Shown one piece after another: positions 47,553 to 57,190 of a stretch of 64,000 nt of DNA; within the stretch, counting starts at the first letter, position 1, and each line of letters begins with the position of its first letter. Made by a program: the position numbers and the translations under genes. Source of the DNA: Tranzscheliella williamsii (lineage: Eukaryota; Basidiomycota; Ustilaginomycetes; Ustilaginales; Ustilaginaceae); assembly GCA_023212725.1 (NCBI GenBank), contig JALBYF010000006.1, forward strand, positions 287,399 through 351,398, given 5' to 3'. Below the pieces are notes generated by a model that searched no databases, was not told the DNA's origin, and saw only the letters and a program-made list of their open reading frames with translations.

Positions 47553-48533
47553 TTAGTCTGTCTTCCGGCCGCGGGTCTTGGGCGGACCATGTGTGCTGAC
47601 CGAGACGGGCCCTAGCGAGGACATGTGTTCGGCCTGGTGATCTCGCTTCTTTTGCGCGGCAAGCGCCTTGTCGCCATCCCAGTAGTAGACAACCTGAGCG
47701 GCGATGACGGAATTGAAGACAGTGGCGAGGCCGAAGCCGTAGAGCAGCAGCTTGTCATTCGTCTCGGTCATGGTGGTGAAGACACGGGCAACGGTGCCGA
47801 GAAGCTGTGCGAAGACGACGATGCTGGAAAGCTGCCCCCTGGACTTGTCCTTGTACAGCTCCAGCATCTGTGGCACCTTGGAGGCCAGCGAGATGGGAAT
47901 CGTGAGCGCCTGCAGCAGGGTAAGCAAGGACTGTGAGATGATGGAGGGCGTTGCCAGCGCGAGCGAACCGAGCACCATAACCACCGCCGCCGCCAGAATC
48001 TGAGACGATCGGGCAGAAGGGTCCACACGGTTCGTGCCAGCGATGGGCGTGTAGGCGATGACGAGCAGAGTGATGACCATATTCTGCACGGTTAGACTCA
48101 GATTCTCGCCGTACGTGGAGAAGGGCAGCTTGGAGCGTACGGCGTACGCAAGCGAGATGGTATAAGCAATCACTTCCAGCGTGTACATGGTAAGGGAGAT
48201 GCCTCTCGCGCTGCGGCCATGCACGATGTTGAGGATTTGCGGAAGCTTCATGATGCTACCAAACACAACGATGCCTAGCCCCAGCCCTTTGGAGATGGCG
48301 TACTTGATGCAGTGGGATGAGCTCAGATCCACATTGTACACCAACGTGGTGTAGCATTCTTGGCCGATCAAGGCGATTGCCGGTTTTTGGATGAAGACCG
48401 GCAGGTTGTGCGTCACTGACTGGATGGAAGACTGCATTGCGTGCAATAGACCGTCGTTAGAAATGCTAGCCGGGATGTCAGTGCTTGTGCTGGACGGCGT
48501 GCTTCCTGTGGTTAGCGCCGGTAGCAATGGCAT
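47553..48533 (-). CDS. MPDU1: MPDU1-like PQ-loop protein (dolichol-P-mannose utilisation)
   Basis: The start at 48533 (MPLLPALTTG) gives 326 residues. Seven hydrophobic segments carry two PQ-loop repeats: FGSIMKLPQILNIVHGRSARGISLTMYTLEVIAYTISLAYAV and ISLASKVPQMLELYKDKSRGQLSSIVVFAQLLGTVARVFTT. The overall layout with the CIKYAISKGLGLGIV lead-in matches MPDU1 (Lec35/SL15), an ER protein needed for use of dolichol-phosphate-mannose and -glucose in N-glycan, GPI and O-mannose synthesis. The basic C-terminal tail (PPKTRGRKTD) follows. Met at 48437 is a second candidate start; the longer frame up to 48614 adds a Cys-rich leader that is less likely. It sits next to the initiator tRNA. Confidence 0.9.
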   Translation of the reverse strand: MPLLPALTTGSTPSSTSTDIPASISNDGLLHAMQSSIQSVTHNLPVFIQKPAIALIGQECYTTLVYNVDLSSSHCIKYAISKGLGLGIVVFGSIMKLPQILNIVHGRSARGISLTMYTLEVIAYTISLAYAVRSKLPFSTYGENLSLTVQNMVITLLVIAYTPIAGTNRVDPSARSSQILAAAVVMVLGSLALATPSIISQSLLTLLQALTIPISLASKVPQMLELYKDKSRGQLSSIVVFAQLLGTVARVFTTMTETNDKLLLYGFGLATVFNSVIAAQVVYYWDGDKALAAQKKRDHQAEHMSSLGPVSVSTHGPPKTRGRKTD

Positions 48534-49763
48534 AGAGGGTAGGCAGGTAGAAGTGAGTAGCGAAAGGCCACCTTGCTCGCACGGACAACCTCCCAACTTG
48601 ACGCAGGCCTGCATCCACCAAAAACAAACACACTCAAACCGCGACCAAAACGGCGGAGAAATTGCAAGAAAATGTCAAAAAAAAATGCAAGAAAATTGCA
48701 AAAAGTAGCTTCTGTCGGTTTCGATCCGACGACCTTTGGGTTACACCACTTCGCAGTGGAAAGGAGAAGAGAAGGTATGAGCCCAACGCGCTACCTACTG
48801 CGCTAAGAAGCTCTTGATGGCAGTTCGCTCCGTCTTTGCATCTATATTGTCACGCAAGGACTCTCACGACTTGGCCGGCATCAGTGCTGCGTCGGTGGCA
48901 AGGTAGCAAGGGGAGTGGGTGCTTGGTCGGCTCGGCCCCGCATGTGGACCGCAGTGGGGTGTCTAAGGGAGCCTTCCGGCACTACGTCCTGCCCCACTAC
49001 GGAGAAAGGAAGCTAGTGTCGCTGCCATCATCCGAGCACGGTTCGCTTGGCGCGAATGGAGTCGCGATGAAGGTCAACGTGCTGATGTCGTGTCCCGGGA
49101 ATGAGGTTCTGCGCCTGGATGCAAGAGGTGGCGGAGTAGGGGCCACTCGCAGCTAGACGAGGGAAAGTTCTTCTTCATCAGGCAAAGCTGTGCAACCACC
49201 CACACAAGGCGGTAGGCGCCCGCGATAGAGAGAGGGCGCAACTATCGATCCTAGTGCCCGACCGTAAGGCGATGGTCCGACGGGGGGCCTGAACGGGTGT
49301 ATGAGAACTGCAGACCGGAAGTGGTAGCCTGCCCACGCCTGAATTGCCTCGTCGTTGTCGTTGCAACGGGCTCGGTAGTGTTATGAGGTCAAGAGCCACC
49401 TCGCACTCGCCAGAGAACAGCGAGCTTGCAACTGCCTGTGCTACAGTGTTGCGGCAAGTTTGATGGGATGACGTGGAACAGGTTTCTGGCTTCAGCCTTC
49501 TTCAGTGTCATCCTCCCACATTCTCACGCCGCTCCCGCGGGCCCTCCAAGCGAATGGCCAGACGGCTTTTGGGCCGGATGTAGGGTATAAAGACTGGTGT
49601 CCACAAGCGCCCCAATCTGCCCTTTTGTACCAACAAATCGATCATACTATCCCTCAGCACCTCTAAAGAACTCTCACCTGCACCAAAACCTTCGGTACAG
49701 CCTTGTCCCAGCCGGCAACCCTGCTTTAGTTGAGGTAGATAGATAGCGACACTTATCGACACG
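48534..49763. other. Intergenic region with the initiator tRNA
   Basis: About 1.2 kb. Apart from the tRNA at 48706-48812 there is an A-rich stretch at 48600-48705 with repeated GCAAGAAAAT/GAAAATG motifs, and from 48813 only short frames. The right end is the promoter of the secreted-protein gene, with ACTAAAG-free, mostly unique sequence. Nothing else was recognised. Confidence 0.45.
48706..48812 (-). tRNA. Initiator tRNA-Met(CAT) with intron
   Basis: Read on the minus strand: acceptor AGCTTCT pairs with AGAAGCT giving an A1-T72 pair. The D arm is GCGCAGTAGGTAGCGC, the anticodon stem TTGGG/CCCAA holds three consecutive G-C pairs, the loop is CTCATA, and the T arm is GTCGG-ATCGAAA-CCGAC. A1-U72, the GGG/CCC anticodon stem and the AUCGAAA T-loop are hallmarks of eukaryotic initiator tRNA. 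About 34 bases between position 37 and 38 form an intron with a CCACT..AGTGG hairpin. A T-run directly downstream (plus-strand AAAAA at 48700-48704) is the Pol III terminator. Confidence 0.92.
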
Positions 49764-50711
49764 ATGCCGCGCTTTTCGAACATTTTTGTTCTGGGCGTTA
49801 TGCTTGCCGTCTGCGGCCACGTAGCTTCAGCAACGGTAGACGAGCATGTCTTGATCGCTAGGCAACACTCTGGCTCGAATGCAAAGTTCGGGGGGGATGG
49901 TAACGGCGATGTGAAGCTGGGCTCGCACGCACGCAAGCACCGACGTGCCCTTGGCCGACGTACTTTCGGCCTGCTGAGCGGAGGAGCCGGTGCTGGCGGT
50001 GATGCTGGCGCCGGTGCCCGTCTCGGCGCTGGCGGTGATCTGAGTGGACTGGCCGGTCTCCACGGCGATGCGGATGCTAAGCTGCACGGCGGCACCGGCG
50101 TGGGTGTGGGCACCGGTCTCGGTAGCGGGCTCGGAGCGGGCCTGAACGGTGCTGTCGGCGTGGGTGGGAAGGCCGGAGTCGGCACTGGCCTCGGCGCCGA
50201 TGCTGGCGCTGGCGCTGGTGCTGGTCTTGGTGCTGGGGTCGGTGGCGGCGCAGGCTCCGGCATAGGTACTCGCCTCGGCGGTGGAAGCTTGCTTGGCCAC
50301 AAGAGCCCCTACTCTTCCACGGCACCTGATGCTGACGACGACGCGTCCGGCTCCGGCCATAAAGCCTACGGCGGCAGCGAGGATGCCGATAGCTCGCCCA
50401 GCTCCCTTACTTCGGAAGACACGTCCGCCGGCGGAAGCGGCCCAGGCAGCACATCGCCTTACGGTGGAGGATCTTCGTCCGGCACCAGCCCGGGAAGCAC
50501 CACGGAGGAAGACTGCGACGAGACTAATGACGGAGCCAAAGGCGCTGGCAGCGGTGGTGGCGCCACCACCTCGAGCTATTCCGGAGGCGGCACGAGCGAC
50601 ACATCTGGTACCGATACCTCACCTGGCATGAATTCAGGCGGTACGATCAGCCCCGCTGGCACGGAGGCAGGAAAGGGCACCAAGGCCGAGGACGACTGTG
50701 ACGAGAAATGA
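49764..50711 (+). CDS. Gly/Ala/Ser-rich secreted protein, effector-like
   Basis: A 315-residue single-exon gene with a clear signal peptide, MPRFSNIFVLGVMLAVCGHVASA, cleaved after about residue 23. A dibasic segment KHRRALGRR near residue 60-68 is a likely Kex2 site. Residues 70-180 are an almost pure Gly/Ala/Leu/Val/Asp region, GAGAGGDAGAGARLGAG-like, and the rest is Ser/Gly/Thr-rich with YGG motifs. The mature protein has only two Cys, each in an acidic context, EEDCDETND and EDDCDEK at the very C-terminus. No homologous family is recognised. Secretion and composition suggest a cell-wall, hydrophobin-like or effector role; this is inference. Its short GC-rich repeats are not exact tandem units. 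Confidence 0.75.
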   Translation: MPRFSNIFVLGVMLAVCGHVASATVDEHVLIARQHSGSNAKFGGDGNGDVKLGSHARKHRRALGRRTFGLLSGGAGAGGDAGAGARLGAGGDLSGLAGLHGDADAKLHGGTGVGVGTGLGSGLGAGLNGAVGVGGKAGVGTGLGADAGAGAGAGLGAGVGGGAGSGIGTRLGGGSLLGHKSPYSSTAPDADDDASGSGHKAYGGSEDADSSPSSLTSEDTSAGGSGPGSTSPYGGGSSSGTSPGSTTEEDCDETNDGAKGAGSGGGATTSSYSGGGTSDTSGTDTSPGMNSGGTISPAGTEAGKGTKAEDDCDEK

Positions 50712-51187
50712 GGCGGTCGGCACGGCAAGGCTGACGGAGGCCAAGGTGGTACTCAGTCAGTAGGCCCCAAGAGACCTTGATGAAGCGTTCTGCAATTGTT
50801 GTTGAAGCGGGCAGCAGAAGTAGGGCACAGGATGCTCGGTCTTTTGTCCGGCCACCCCGTCCATATCCCTATCCGTCGCCGCTCTCCCTCATCATGTCCG
50901 ACCCCCTTCGCCGATACTGCCGCCTTCCTTAGTGTTTACGTCCCGCTGCATTCAATGGCATTTCAGTGTATGTTGCCCACACTGACGCATGTGAGCATAA
51001 CGGTGTTGCTGTAGCGAACGGTGGGCCTGTCAGTAAATCGGGGAGCAGCGTTATACATCGGGCGATCGGCCAGCTCGCGTGGAGGTTCTTATTTGGCGCA
51101 GCGGGTGTACGTCACCTCGACGATGCTTCCGCGCTTCCAAGACAGCAACCCTGCTTGCTGCTGGCATAACAGCACGACGCGCACGCG
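50712..51187. other. Intergenic region
   Basis: About 480 bases between the secreted-protein gene and the next gene on the same strand. No repeat or RNA was recognised. Confidence 0.4.
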
Positions 51188-52268
51188 ATGGCCAGGCTTA
51201 CCGAGGTCGAGGATGGTTCCGACGGCGAGCGGCAGCGGCCGAAGCCGGGCGTGCCGGTGGAGGAAGAGGCGGAGCTGTTGACGCATGCCGAGCGCGAGCA
51301 GATCCTGTTCCAGTCGGGGGTGCTCGAGAAGCTCGGCCTGCCGAACGACTTTATCACGATGGAAGAGGCGCAGGCGCAGCTGGCGGCGCTAAACGGCGCC
51401 CCGTCCGCCGCGTCCTCGTCCGCCGCGTTCACGTCGGCGGAAGCCATGCAGCGGCGTCAGAGGACAGGCGGGAAGGACGACGGCTCGGACGACGACTCGG
51501 ACGACGACTCGGACGACGACTCGGACGACGACTCGGACGACGACTACGGCCGTGCGTCCAACGGGGACTACGAGGCCGGGGACACGGCAGAAAGGCTTAT
51601 GGCGGAGCAGGAAGCCGCCGAGATGAGCCCCCGCATAGAGAGCGCGCTCGACCTGGTTATCTGGACCATGCCGTTCGGATTCCTCTACACGCTGCTCGAC
51701 GTGCTCGTCCGGCAGCAGTACGGCGAGACGGTGGGCTTCGTCGACGAAGGCAAGAGGCTCGCCAGCGCGCTGCCTGGTAAGTGCCTTTGGCGTGCTTGCC
51801 ATGCGATAACCTATCCAGCTCATCTGACTCTGTATTCCTTGTGCCAAAAAGTACTCGCCTTCTTTATCCACTTCAGTAAGCAGCTCCACGGGTGAGACTT
51901 GGCTGCACGCCTCTGTGCTGATGATATGCTGTTCTCTGGCTCTACAGACCTCACATCGCCGCGCAAAGTGCTGCTACAGGCGCTTCTGTTCGGCATTTCA
52001 ATTCTGTGCGGGTGCTCGCTGATCTACATTGTCAACAAGGTAAGTCGGGGCGGTCTCTTCGGCTTACGCACGCAGCGACTGACTTGCCTGCACTTTTGGC
52101 GTTGGCACGGACCAGTCGTCGTACGATGTGGTGGTGAAACGGGTCGCGCCGCTAGGCACGCTCTGGATATTCGCTGTAGTCCGTCTTGACCTTTTGCCAG
52201 CATGTCTTGGACTAGCTGTTGTCGCAGCGTATGTACAACGTTCGCAGCTTCGCATCATCTTTGATTGA
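51188..52268 (+). CDS. Fungal multi-exon membrane protein (DUF7719-like, tentative)
   Basis: Predicted exons are 51188-51776, 51852-51875, 51948-52039 and 52116-52268; all junctions preserve frame and give 285 residues. The N-terminal half is acidic and polar and includes a perfect SDDD repeat (five 12-base units at 51485-51544). The C-terminal half has four hydrophobic segments: LDLVIWTMPFGFLYTLLDVLV, KVLLQALLFGISILCGCSLIYIV, RVAPLGTLWIFAVVRLDLL and ACLGLAVVAAYV. The 24-base exon 2 encodes VLAFFIHF, and the last exon begins SSYDVVVKRVAPLGTLW. This matches a fungal-only family I recall as DUF7719, but the name is tentative. ER or vacuolar membrane is inference. The splice of the micro-exon is the least certain point. 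Confidence 0.75.
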
Positions 52269-52524
52269 ATGAACGCCTGCTTCCACGCACAATCTCCTCC
52301 GCCCGCAATGTGCTTCATCGTTGGTCCCATGTATGAGCCGTCTTTGGAGGGAGTAGCCTGCCGAGCGAGGAAGGCGCGTGGTGGTATTTGCGCTTCTCGG
52401 TGAAATCCGAAATTGGGCGGGGCTGGGCTTCTTTCTCGGCTCCTCTCCAAGCTTCGTGGGTTGGCTGCCACCACCATCTACGAATTCGTCACGCGTGCTC
52501 AGTCGAGGTGGCAGGGCGAGCAGG

Positions 52525-52961
52525 ATGACTTTGTCGCCGATTACGTGCCACGTGCTGGACTCGACGCTGGGGAAGCCGGCGGCAGGGGTGCGGGTGCAGC
52601 TGGAAGCGCAGAGCGCGGGCGGGTTTTGCGTGCTGGCGACGGGGCAGACCAATGCCGACGGGCGCTGTCCAGACCTGCTTGCGGTCCAGGCGAGCACCGA
52701 CGTCCTCGCACCCCACCGCATCTTCAAGATGGTCTTCTACACCGGCGACTACTTTGCCGCCCTTGCCCGCCCCACCTTCTACCCGCAGGTCGAGGTAAGC
52801 ACAGCACCAGTTCGCCGCTTCGCACGGCGCACACTGACAGTATCACTCTCTCCTCCTCCACCACTCAGATCCTCTTCCAGCTCGCCCCGGCTCCAGACGC
52901 CCACTATCACATCCCCCTTCTCCTTTCGCCCTTCTCCTACACCACCTACCGTGGCTCCTGA
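52525..52961 (+). CDS. 5-hydroxyisourate hydrolase (transthyretin-like)
   Basis: Exons 52525-52794 and 52869-52961 (donor GTAAGC, acceptor CACTCAG) give 120 residues, the normal HIUase length. The start Met precedes [19 protein letters not shown], the first beta-hairpin with the catalytic His; later landmarks are [26 protein letters not shown] and the terminal [18 protein letters not shown], where the YRGS tetrapeptide is the family signature. The enzyme converts 5-hydroxyisourate to OHCU after urate oxidase. No PTS1 is seen at the C-terminus. Together with AzgA and the nucleoside hydrolase it points to active purine use. A longer ATG upstream at 52378 is in frame but lacks family residues. 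Confidence 0.94.
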
Positions 52962-53153
52962 CCCGCAGCCAAGTCTGCGTAGGCCCACGGATCCAGCAAT
53001 CGTAGTCAGCAGGCGCTAACTACGTGCTGTATTCTCACGAACCGGGCATGCGGAAGAAGGTGCACATGAGCTAGGCTTGTTTGTGCGTGGCGAACAGTAG
53101 TCGGTACAGCGAGTAGGATTCGAGGGGACGCGCGATGGTGCGCCGGTGCCAGG

Positions 53154-54350
53154 TCACGTTTTAGCGGCGACGGGGGCGACGAGCTGGCAGGGTAGGGAGC
53201 GGTGAGGCCGGGGCAGGTGAGGGCGAAAAGTGGGCGCTCGTCAGCAAGCTGTGTGGCGGGGTGGCAAGGGCTTGGGAGCGGGCGAGCACTTACCGTCTTG
53301 GTGAGGTTGAAGACGCGCTCCTTGCTCGCGAAGAGGATGGCGGCGGTGAGGACGGACTGGAGCAGCTTGGAGGAGATGCCGCGGTAGAGGCCGGTGAGGC
53401 CTTCCTGGCGGACGATCTCGGTCATGGCGGTCCAGATGTTGGAGCTGGCGCCGTTGTTGGAGCCTGCGTGCTGGCGGCTCTTGAGGACGATTTGCGGGTA
53501 GGTGAGGCCGGTGGCAAAGAGCTTCGAGAGCGCGCCGAGCCAGAAAAAGTCCCAGTCCGAGAGGCTAACATTGGCGCCGGTCCGCGCGAGGCGGCGCTTG
53601 ACCAGCCAATTCTTGAGCTGCTCAAACGCGGTGTACTGCAGCACGGGGTTGATGACCAGCACCAGCGCCGGGCCAAGCCCCTTCCAAAGCGCCAGCGCCC
53701 CCTCCTCGCGCACGATCTTCTGCATGGTCTGCACAAAGCCGAGCCGCTTGACCACCGCCTTGCCAGCGGGCTTGCCCCCGCCCGCCGAAGCGCCTACCTC
53801 CTTGCTAATCGGTGCCGCAATGCGCACCGTCTGGCGCGTGTTGACAATCCAGATCGGATTGGTCGAAACGGTCGTCGCCGTACCCGCAATCAGTCCGGCC
53901 AGGATGCTCTCCAGCGTCGTCAACGCCCCCCCCTGCACAATCGTCGCCGTCGCCGTCGTCGCGGCAGCAGCGGCCACCTTGGCCTTCGACCGGAGGATGC
54001 TCTCTCGACACTTTTCAAAGAAAAAGTAGTAGACACTGTGCGTCCGAAACAGGCAGAATACATCAGTCAGCATCAGTAGCAACATAAGCGCCCAGCGGTG
54101 ACTTCCACGCCCGCACATACAAGTTGGTGACCCCGATACCGATCAGGCTAGAACTGAGGCCGGCGTATAGACCCGAGAGACCCTCCTGCTGGAGTATCTT
54201 CATAGCGGCTTTGAGCATAGGCTCTTCTGGGTTTTTGGAGGACTCGACGGCGGCGCGTGTCGAGATGCCGACGAGCGGATAGGTAGCGGTCATGGCAACC
54301 ATACCGCCGATCCCGCCGGAGCAAGCATGGATGAAAGAATCGTCAGACAT
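53154..54350 (-). CDS. ANT1: Peroxisomal ATP/ADP carrier, PMP47/Ant1-like (SLC25)
   Basis: Exons 54121-54350, 53294-54035 and 53154-53183 join in frame (donors GTATGT and GTAAGT) to give about 333 residues. Three carrier repeats are visible: HACSGGIGGMVAMTATYPLVGISTRAAV, ILAGLIAGTATTVSTNPIWIVNTRQTV, and ALSKLFATGLTYPQIVLKSRQ, each the P-x-[DE]-type first helix. The first junction gives NFVYYFFFEKCRE, as in PMP47. The NPIWIVNTR and TYPLVGIST forms are typical of peroxisomal members rather than mitochondrial ADP/ATP carriers. It would import ATP for fatty-acid activation and beta-oxidation. The short last exon (LVAPVAAKT) is the weakest part. An Ala-rich insertion of about 25 residues lies between repeats one and two. 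Confidence 0.9.
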
Positions 54351-54728
54351 GGTGGAGCGATACAGTCACGGCGATATGCGACAGGCGGGAGATGGTATAG
54401 ATGAACGGACGCTGGCAGGGTACGGAGGAGGGATTGACAGGTAGCGTAGTTGCGGGGCAAGCGCTAGGAGAGCCCCGCAAAGCCGTCAGTGCGGCTTTCA
54501 AGGCAGTAGCGACATGCATACGCTGGACGCAGTCGGTCGGCAGACTGAGAAGCCGGCTTCGCTGTGAAAAGGAGACGCACCCACAATAATGCCCTACGCG
54601 AAAGAACCTCACACATACGCACGCCTGCGACGCGAAGCGCGTCGGCCGAATGGCACATCGAATCATCGCCGATCGGCAGTCAGATCACGACTCTGTCCCC
54701 GATCTATTTCGAGAGGGCATCGCTGATG
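54351..54728. other. Short intergenic region
   Basis: About 380 bases upstream of the peroxisomal carrier and downstream of the nucleoside hydrolase. Nothing was recognised. Confidence 0.4.
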
Positions 54729-56003
54729 CTACAGGCCTAAGCGCTCTAGGAACAACTGTGCAAACCACTCTGGACCCGGCGTGGCGGTGACCTGGTCTAC
54801 CAGTCCGACCTGCGACGCTTGCTCCTCCGTCTTGGCGGGTGGATGCACCGGAGCATCAGGGGTTTCGATCACGTGGGATGCTTCGGCGAATGTGTGTTTG
54901 ACCTTTTCTTGCTGTTGCCGATCCTCGGCACGGTTGCCACCGGCCAGTTTGCTGTTCTCCGCATCACGCCTTCGATCCACGACGCAGAACCCGCGGGTCA
55001 GCTCGCCGGAAGTCTCGATTTGGAAGCGGCGCTCGGCGTGTGCCCAGCCGGAGGTGTGCTCTGGGGCGCACTGCAGGGGGGCGAAGAGGGCATGGGCGAT
55101 GGCAAGCGGATCGTGCGCCTCAAACACATCATGCAGGTCAGGGTGGAACTCTTCTGGCGCTACGCGGCTGTTGGTGAAGCGTCTTGGTTGGGTGAGGAAT
55201 GTGCTGACGAATCTTTTGAGGTGGCTCACACTGGCCAGCTCGTCTTCGGATGCCACGAGTTTCGAATACGGAACGGTGTGGAGAGAGGTGATATCGAGGG
55301 GCAGAATGTGAAGTGGGAGCCTTCGACCTCGCAAGGCCAGATGCTTGGGCGCTTCCTCGACAAGAACGCGGACCGAGTACGGGTCGGCATACCAGTTGAA
55401 CTCGGCGACGGGGGTTGTGTTGCCAGGCACGTCGAATGCACCGCCCATAACGCTGATGCCCCCTACGCGGGCAAACGTCCCTGGGTCTTTTTGAAAAGCG
55501 GCAGCCAGGTTGGTCAGCGGGCCGAGCGCAGCGATACGAACGGTACCGGCTGGGTGCGACCGCAGAATGTCGAGAATGACATCGGCCGCGTGTGTAGCTG
55601 TGGGCCGCAACGGTGCTGTGGGCGCTTCGGGTACGGGAAAGGGGTCGTCGGGAAGCCAGTGCAGCCCCGACAGGCCATCACGTCCGTGAAAGTAAGAGGC
55701 AGTGAATCTGGAACCGCTGAGCGGTTCCGTGGCGCCAGAGGCCAGGATGATGGGTGGAGCATTAGGCTGAAAGTTGCGGTAGCGATCTTGGACGGCTTCC
55801 GATGTAGCTGGGTCGGCGAGATGTCGTTGCAGAACAGCGCCGGTACGGAGCACGTTGGAGTAGGCATGGTCGAGCGTGGTATTGCCAAAGGTGAGGGTGA
55901 TTGCGGTGACAGTGACCTCGTCTGGCGAGGCCAAGGCGAGCAGGATCGCTAGCACATCGTCCACGCCCGGATCTGTGTCGATGATGAGCGGCGTTGGCGT
56001 CAT
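54729..56003 (-). CDS. Inosine-uridine preferring nucleoside hydrolase
   Basis: The start at 56003 (MTPTPLIIDTDPGVDDVLA) gives 424 residues; Met at 56027 is an alternative. The DTDPGVDD calcium-binding motif begins near residue 10. Further family motifs are VRIAALGPLTNLAAAFQKDP near 160, ISVMGGAFDVPGNTTPVAEFNWYADPYS near 195, and HDVFEAHDPLAIAHAL near 310. IU-nucleoside hydrolases cleave the N-glycosidic bond of ribonucleosides in salvage. The C-terminal 90 residues after HALFAPLQ are polar and longer than in the usual 310-340 residue enzymes, ending WFAQLFLERLGL. It is convergent in theme with AzgA and HIUase but has its own promoter. Confidence 0.93.
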   Translation of the reverse strand: MTPTPLIIDTDPGVDDVLAILLALASPDEVTVTAITLTFGNTTLDHAYSNVLRTGAVLQRHLADPATSEAVQDRYRNFQPNAPPIILASGATEPLSGSRFTASYFHGRDGLSGLHWLPDDPFPVPEAPTAPLRPTATHAADVILDILRSHPAGTVRIAALGPLTNLAAAFQKDPGTFARVGGISVMGGAFDVPGNTTPVAEFNWYADPYSVRVLVEEAPKHLALRGRRLPLHILPLDITSLHTVPYSKLVASEDELASVSHLKRFVSTFLTQPRRFTNSRVAPEEFHPDLHDVFEAHDPLAIAHALFAPLQCAPEHTSGWAHAERRFQIETSGELTRGFCVVDRRRDAENSKLAGGNRAEDRQQQEKVKHTFAEASHVIETPDAPVHPPAKTEEQASQVGLVDQVTATPGPEWFAQLFLERLGL

Positions 56004-57190
56004 CCTCTCGTCAACGGTTCGATACACGCGAGCAAACGATGTCCAGCTGGTGGTGGAATCGCAGCATCCAGCTCAACGACTGGTGCCTTTCTCAAGTCCC
56101 ACCGTCGGTCGGCCTTTTCTTCGGCCTTATCCGAGCCAGACCCGATCAAAGTTCCTGATTGGCAATTAACTCACCCACCACGGTTGGGAGTCTAAGTCAC
56201 GTCACGTCACGTTACAGCGCATGTCGCCTGATTTCAATCACAACCCTAAGGCGACAGCAGCTCGACTTTTCGAGCCGACCGAACGGCAGCTGAGAATCAC
56301 TATCACTATCGCAGTCAGTATCACAATCACAAATGGCTGTCCGTTTGCGTGTTCTGGATCACAAAAAGCGAAGCAGGGGTTCCTACTGGTGTGCATCTCG
56401 TCTGAACATCTACCTGAGAGTCAACATGGACACTGGAAGCGTGGCGGTCACAGAGTATCACCACCTGTCTTCAAAGGCCACATGTAGATGGGATCGCCGA
56501 GCTGCAGGCAGGCGGATCTGCACAACAATGAGGACAGAGCATCGACTGAGTCACTCCGTGACCGTACCGTGTCACGGCGACTGTGAATGGTAAGAACTGC
56601 GCTGAAAGTTGCGTGCGTGGATGCGTTCATGCAGCGGGGTCTCAATCAGCCTTTGCTTTGTCTTCTTTTCGCAGATTCGTCATTTATCCGCTTCGACTCA
56701 TCCAGCGTTCTAAAAAAGGGCATCGAGTAGAGCCACTCCGCCCTTTCGGTATCGACACGCTCTTTTCCCCATTTGTGCGGGCTAAGTTCTCTAACCTAAC
56801 ACTGCTTCGGTCGCGAGTTACCCGTGCGTTGGATGGTTTCGCAAAGCTGTGGGGCTAGAGGTTGCGCCGCGCTAGTATGCCACAGCTAGGGAAGGGGCGA
56901 CGCTGTCCTATGAATCCAACGAAAGTCAACTGCCTTCCAAATGATCGTAGGACTTCCATTCATTTTGTAGAAGCAAAGCTGCAGGTCCTATGTTTGCTGT
57001 TGTGTGGCGCTTTAACGCAAGGAGGAGTGGCTCTATCCTTGCTCAAAAAACAAATCGGCTAGGGATTCACTCCGTTGCCGTCCAAGCGGGGCTTGCTTTC
57101 ACAAACCCGATTGCTTGCCACCAACCGACGGCAGAGCTGCTTACTTTCAACACCACCACCACCACCACCATCACCTCCTCCCATTCAACC
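56004..57190. other. Divergent promoter region, nucleoside hydrolase and GPX
   Basis: About 1.2 kb with short ATCACT/ACAATCA runs at about 56295-56335 and a CACCAC run just before the GPX start (about 57150-57175). Part of the right end could be translated as an N-terminal extension of the GPX (from 56990). Nothing else was recognised. Confidence 0.45.

Noticed and set aside
49900..50330. Possible CRISPR-like or tandem array in the Gly-rich gene
   Set aside because: The GC-rich units vary in length and sequence and code for Gly/Ala-rich protein; there are no spacers or conserved repeats, and this is a eukaryotic genome.
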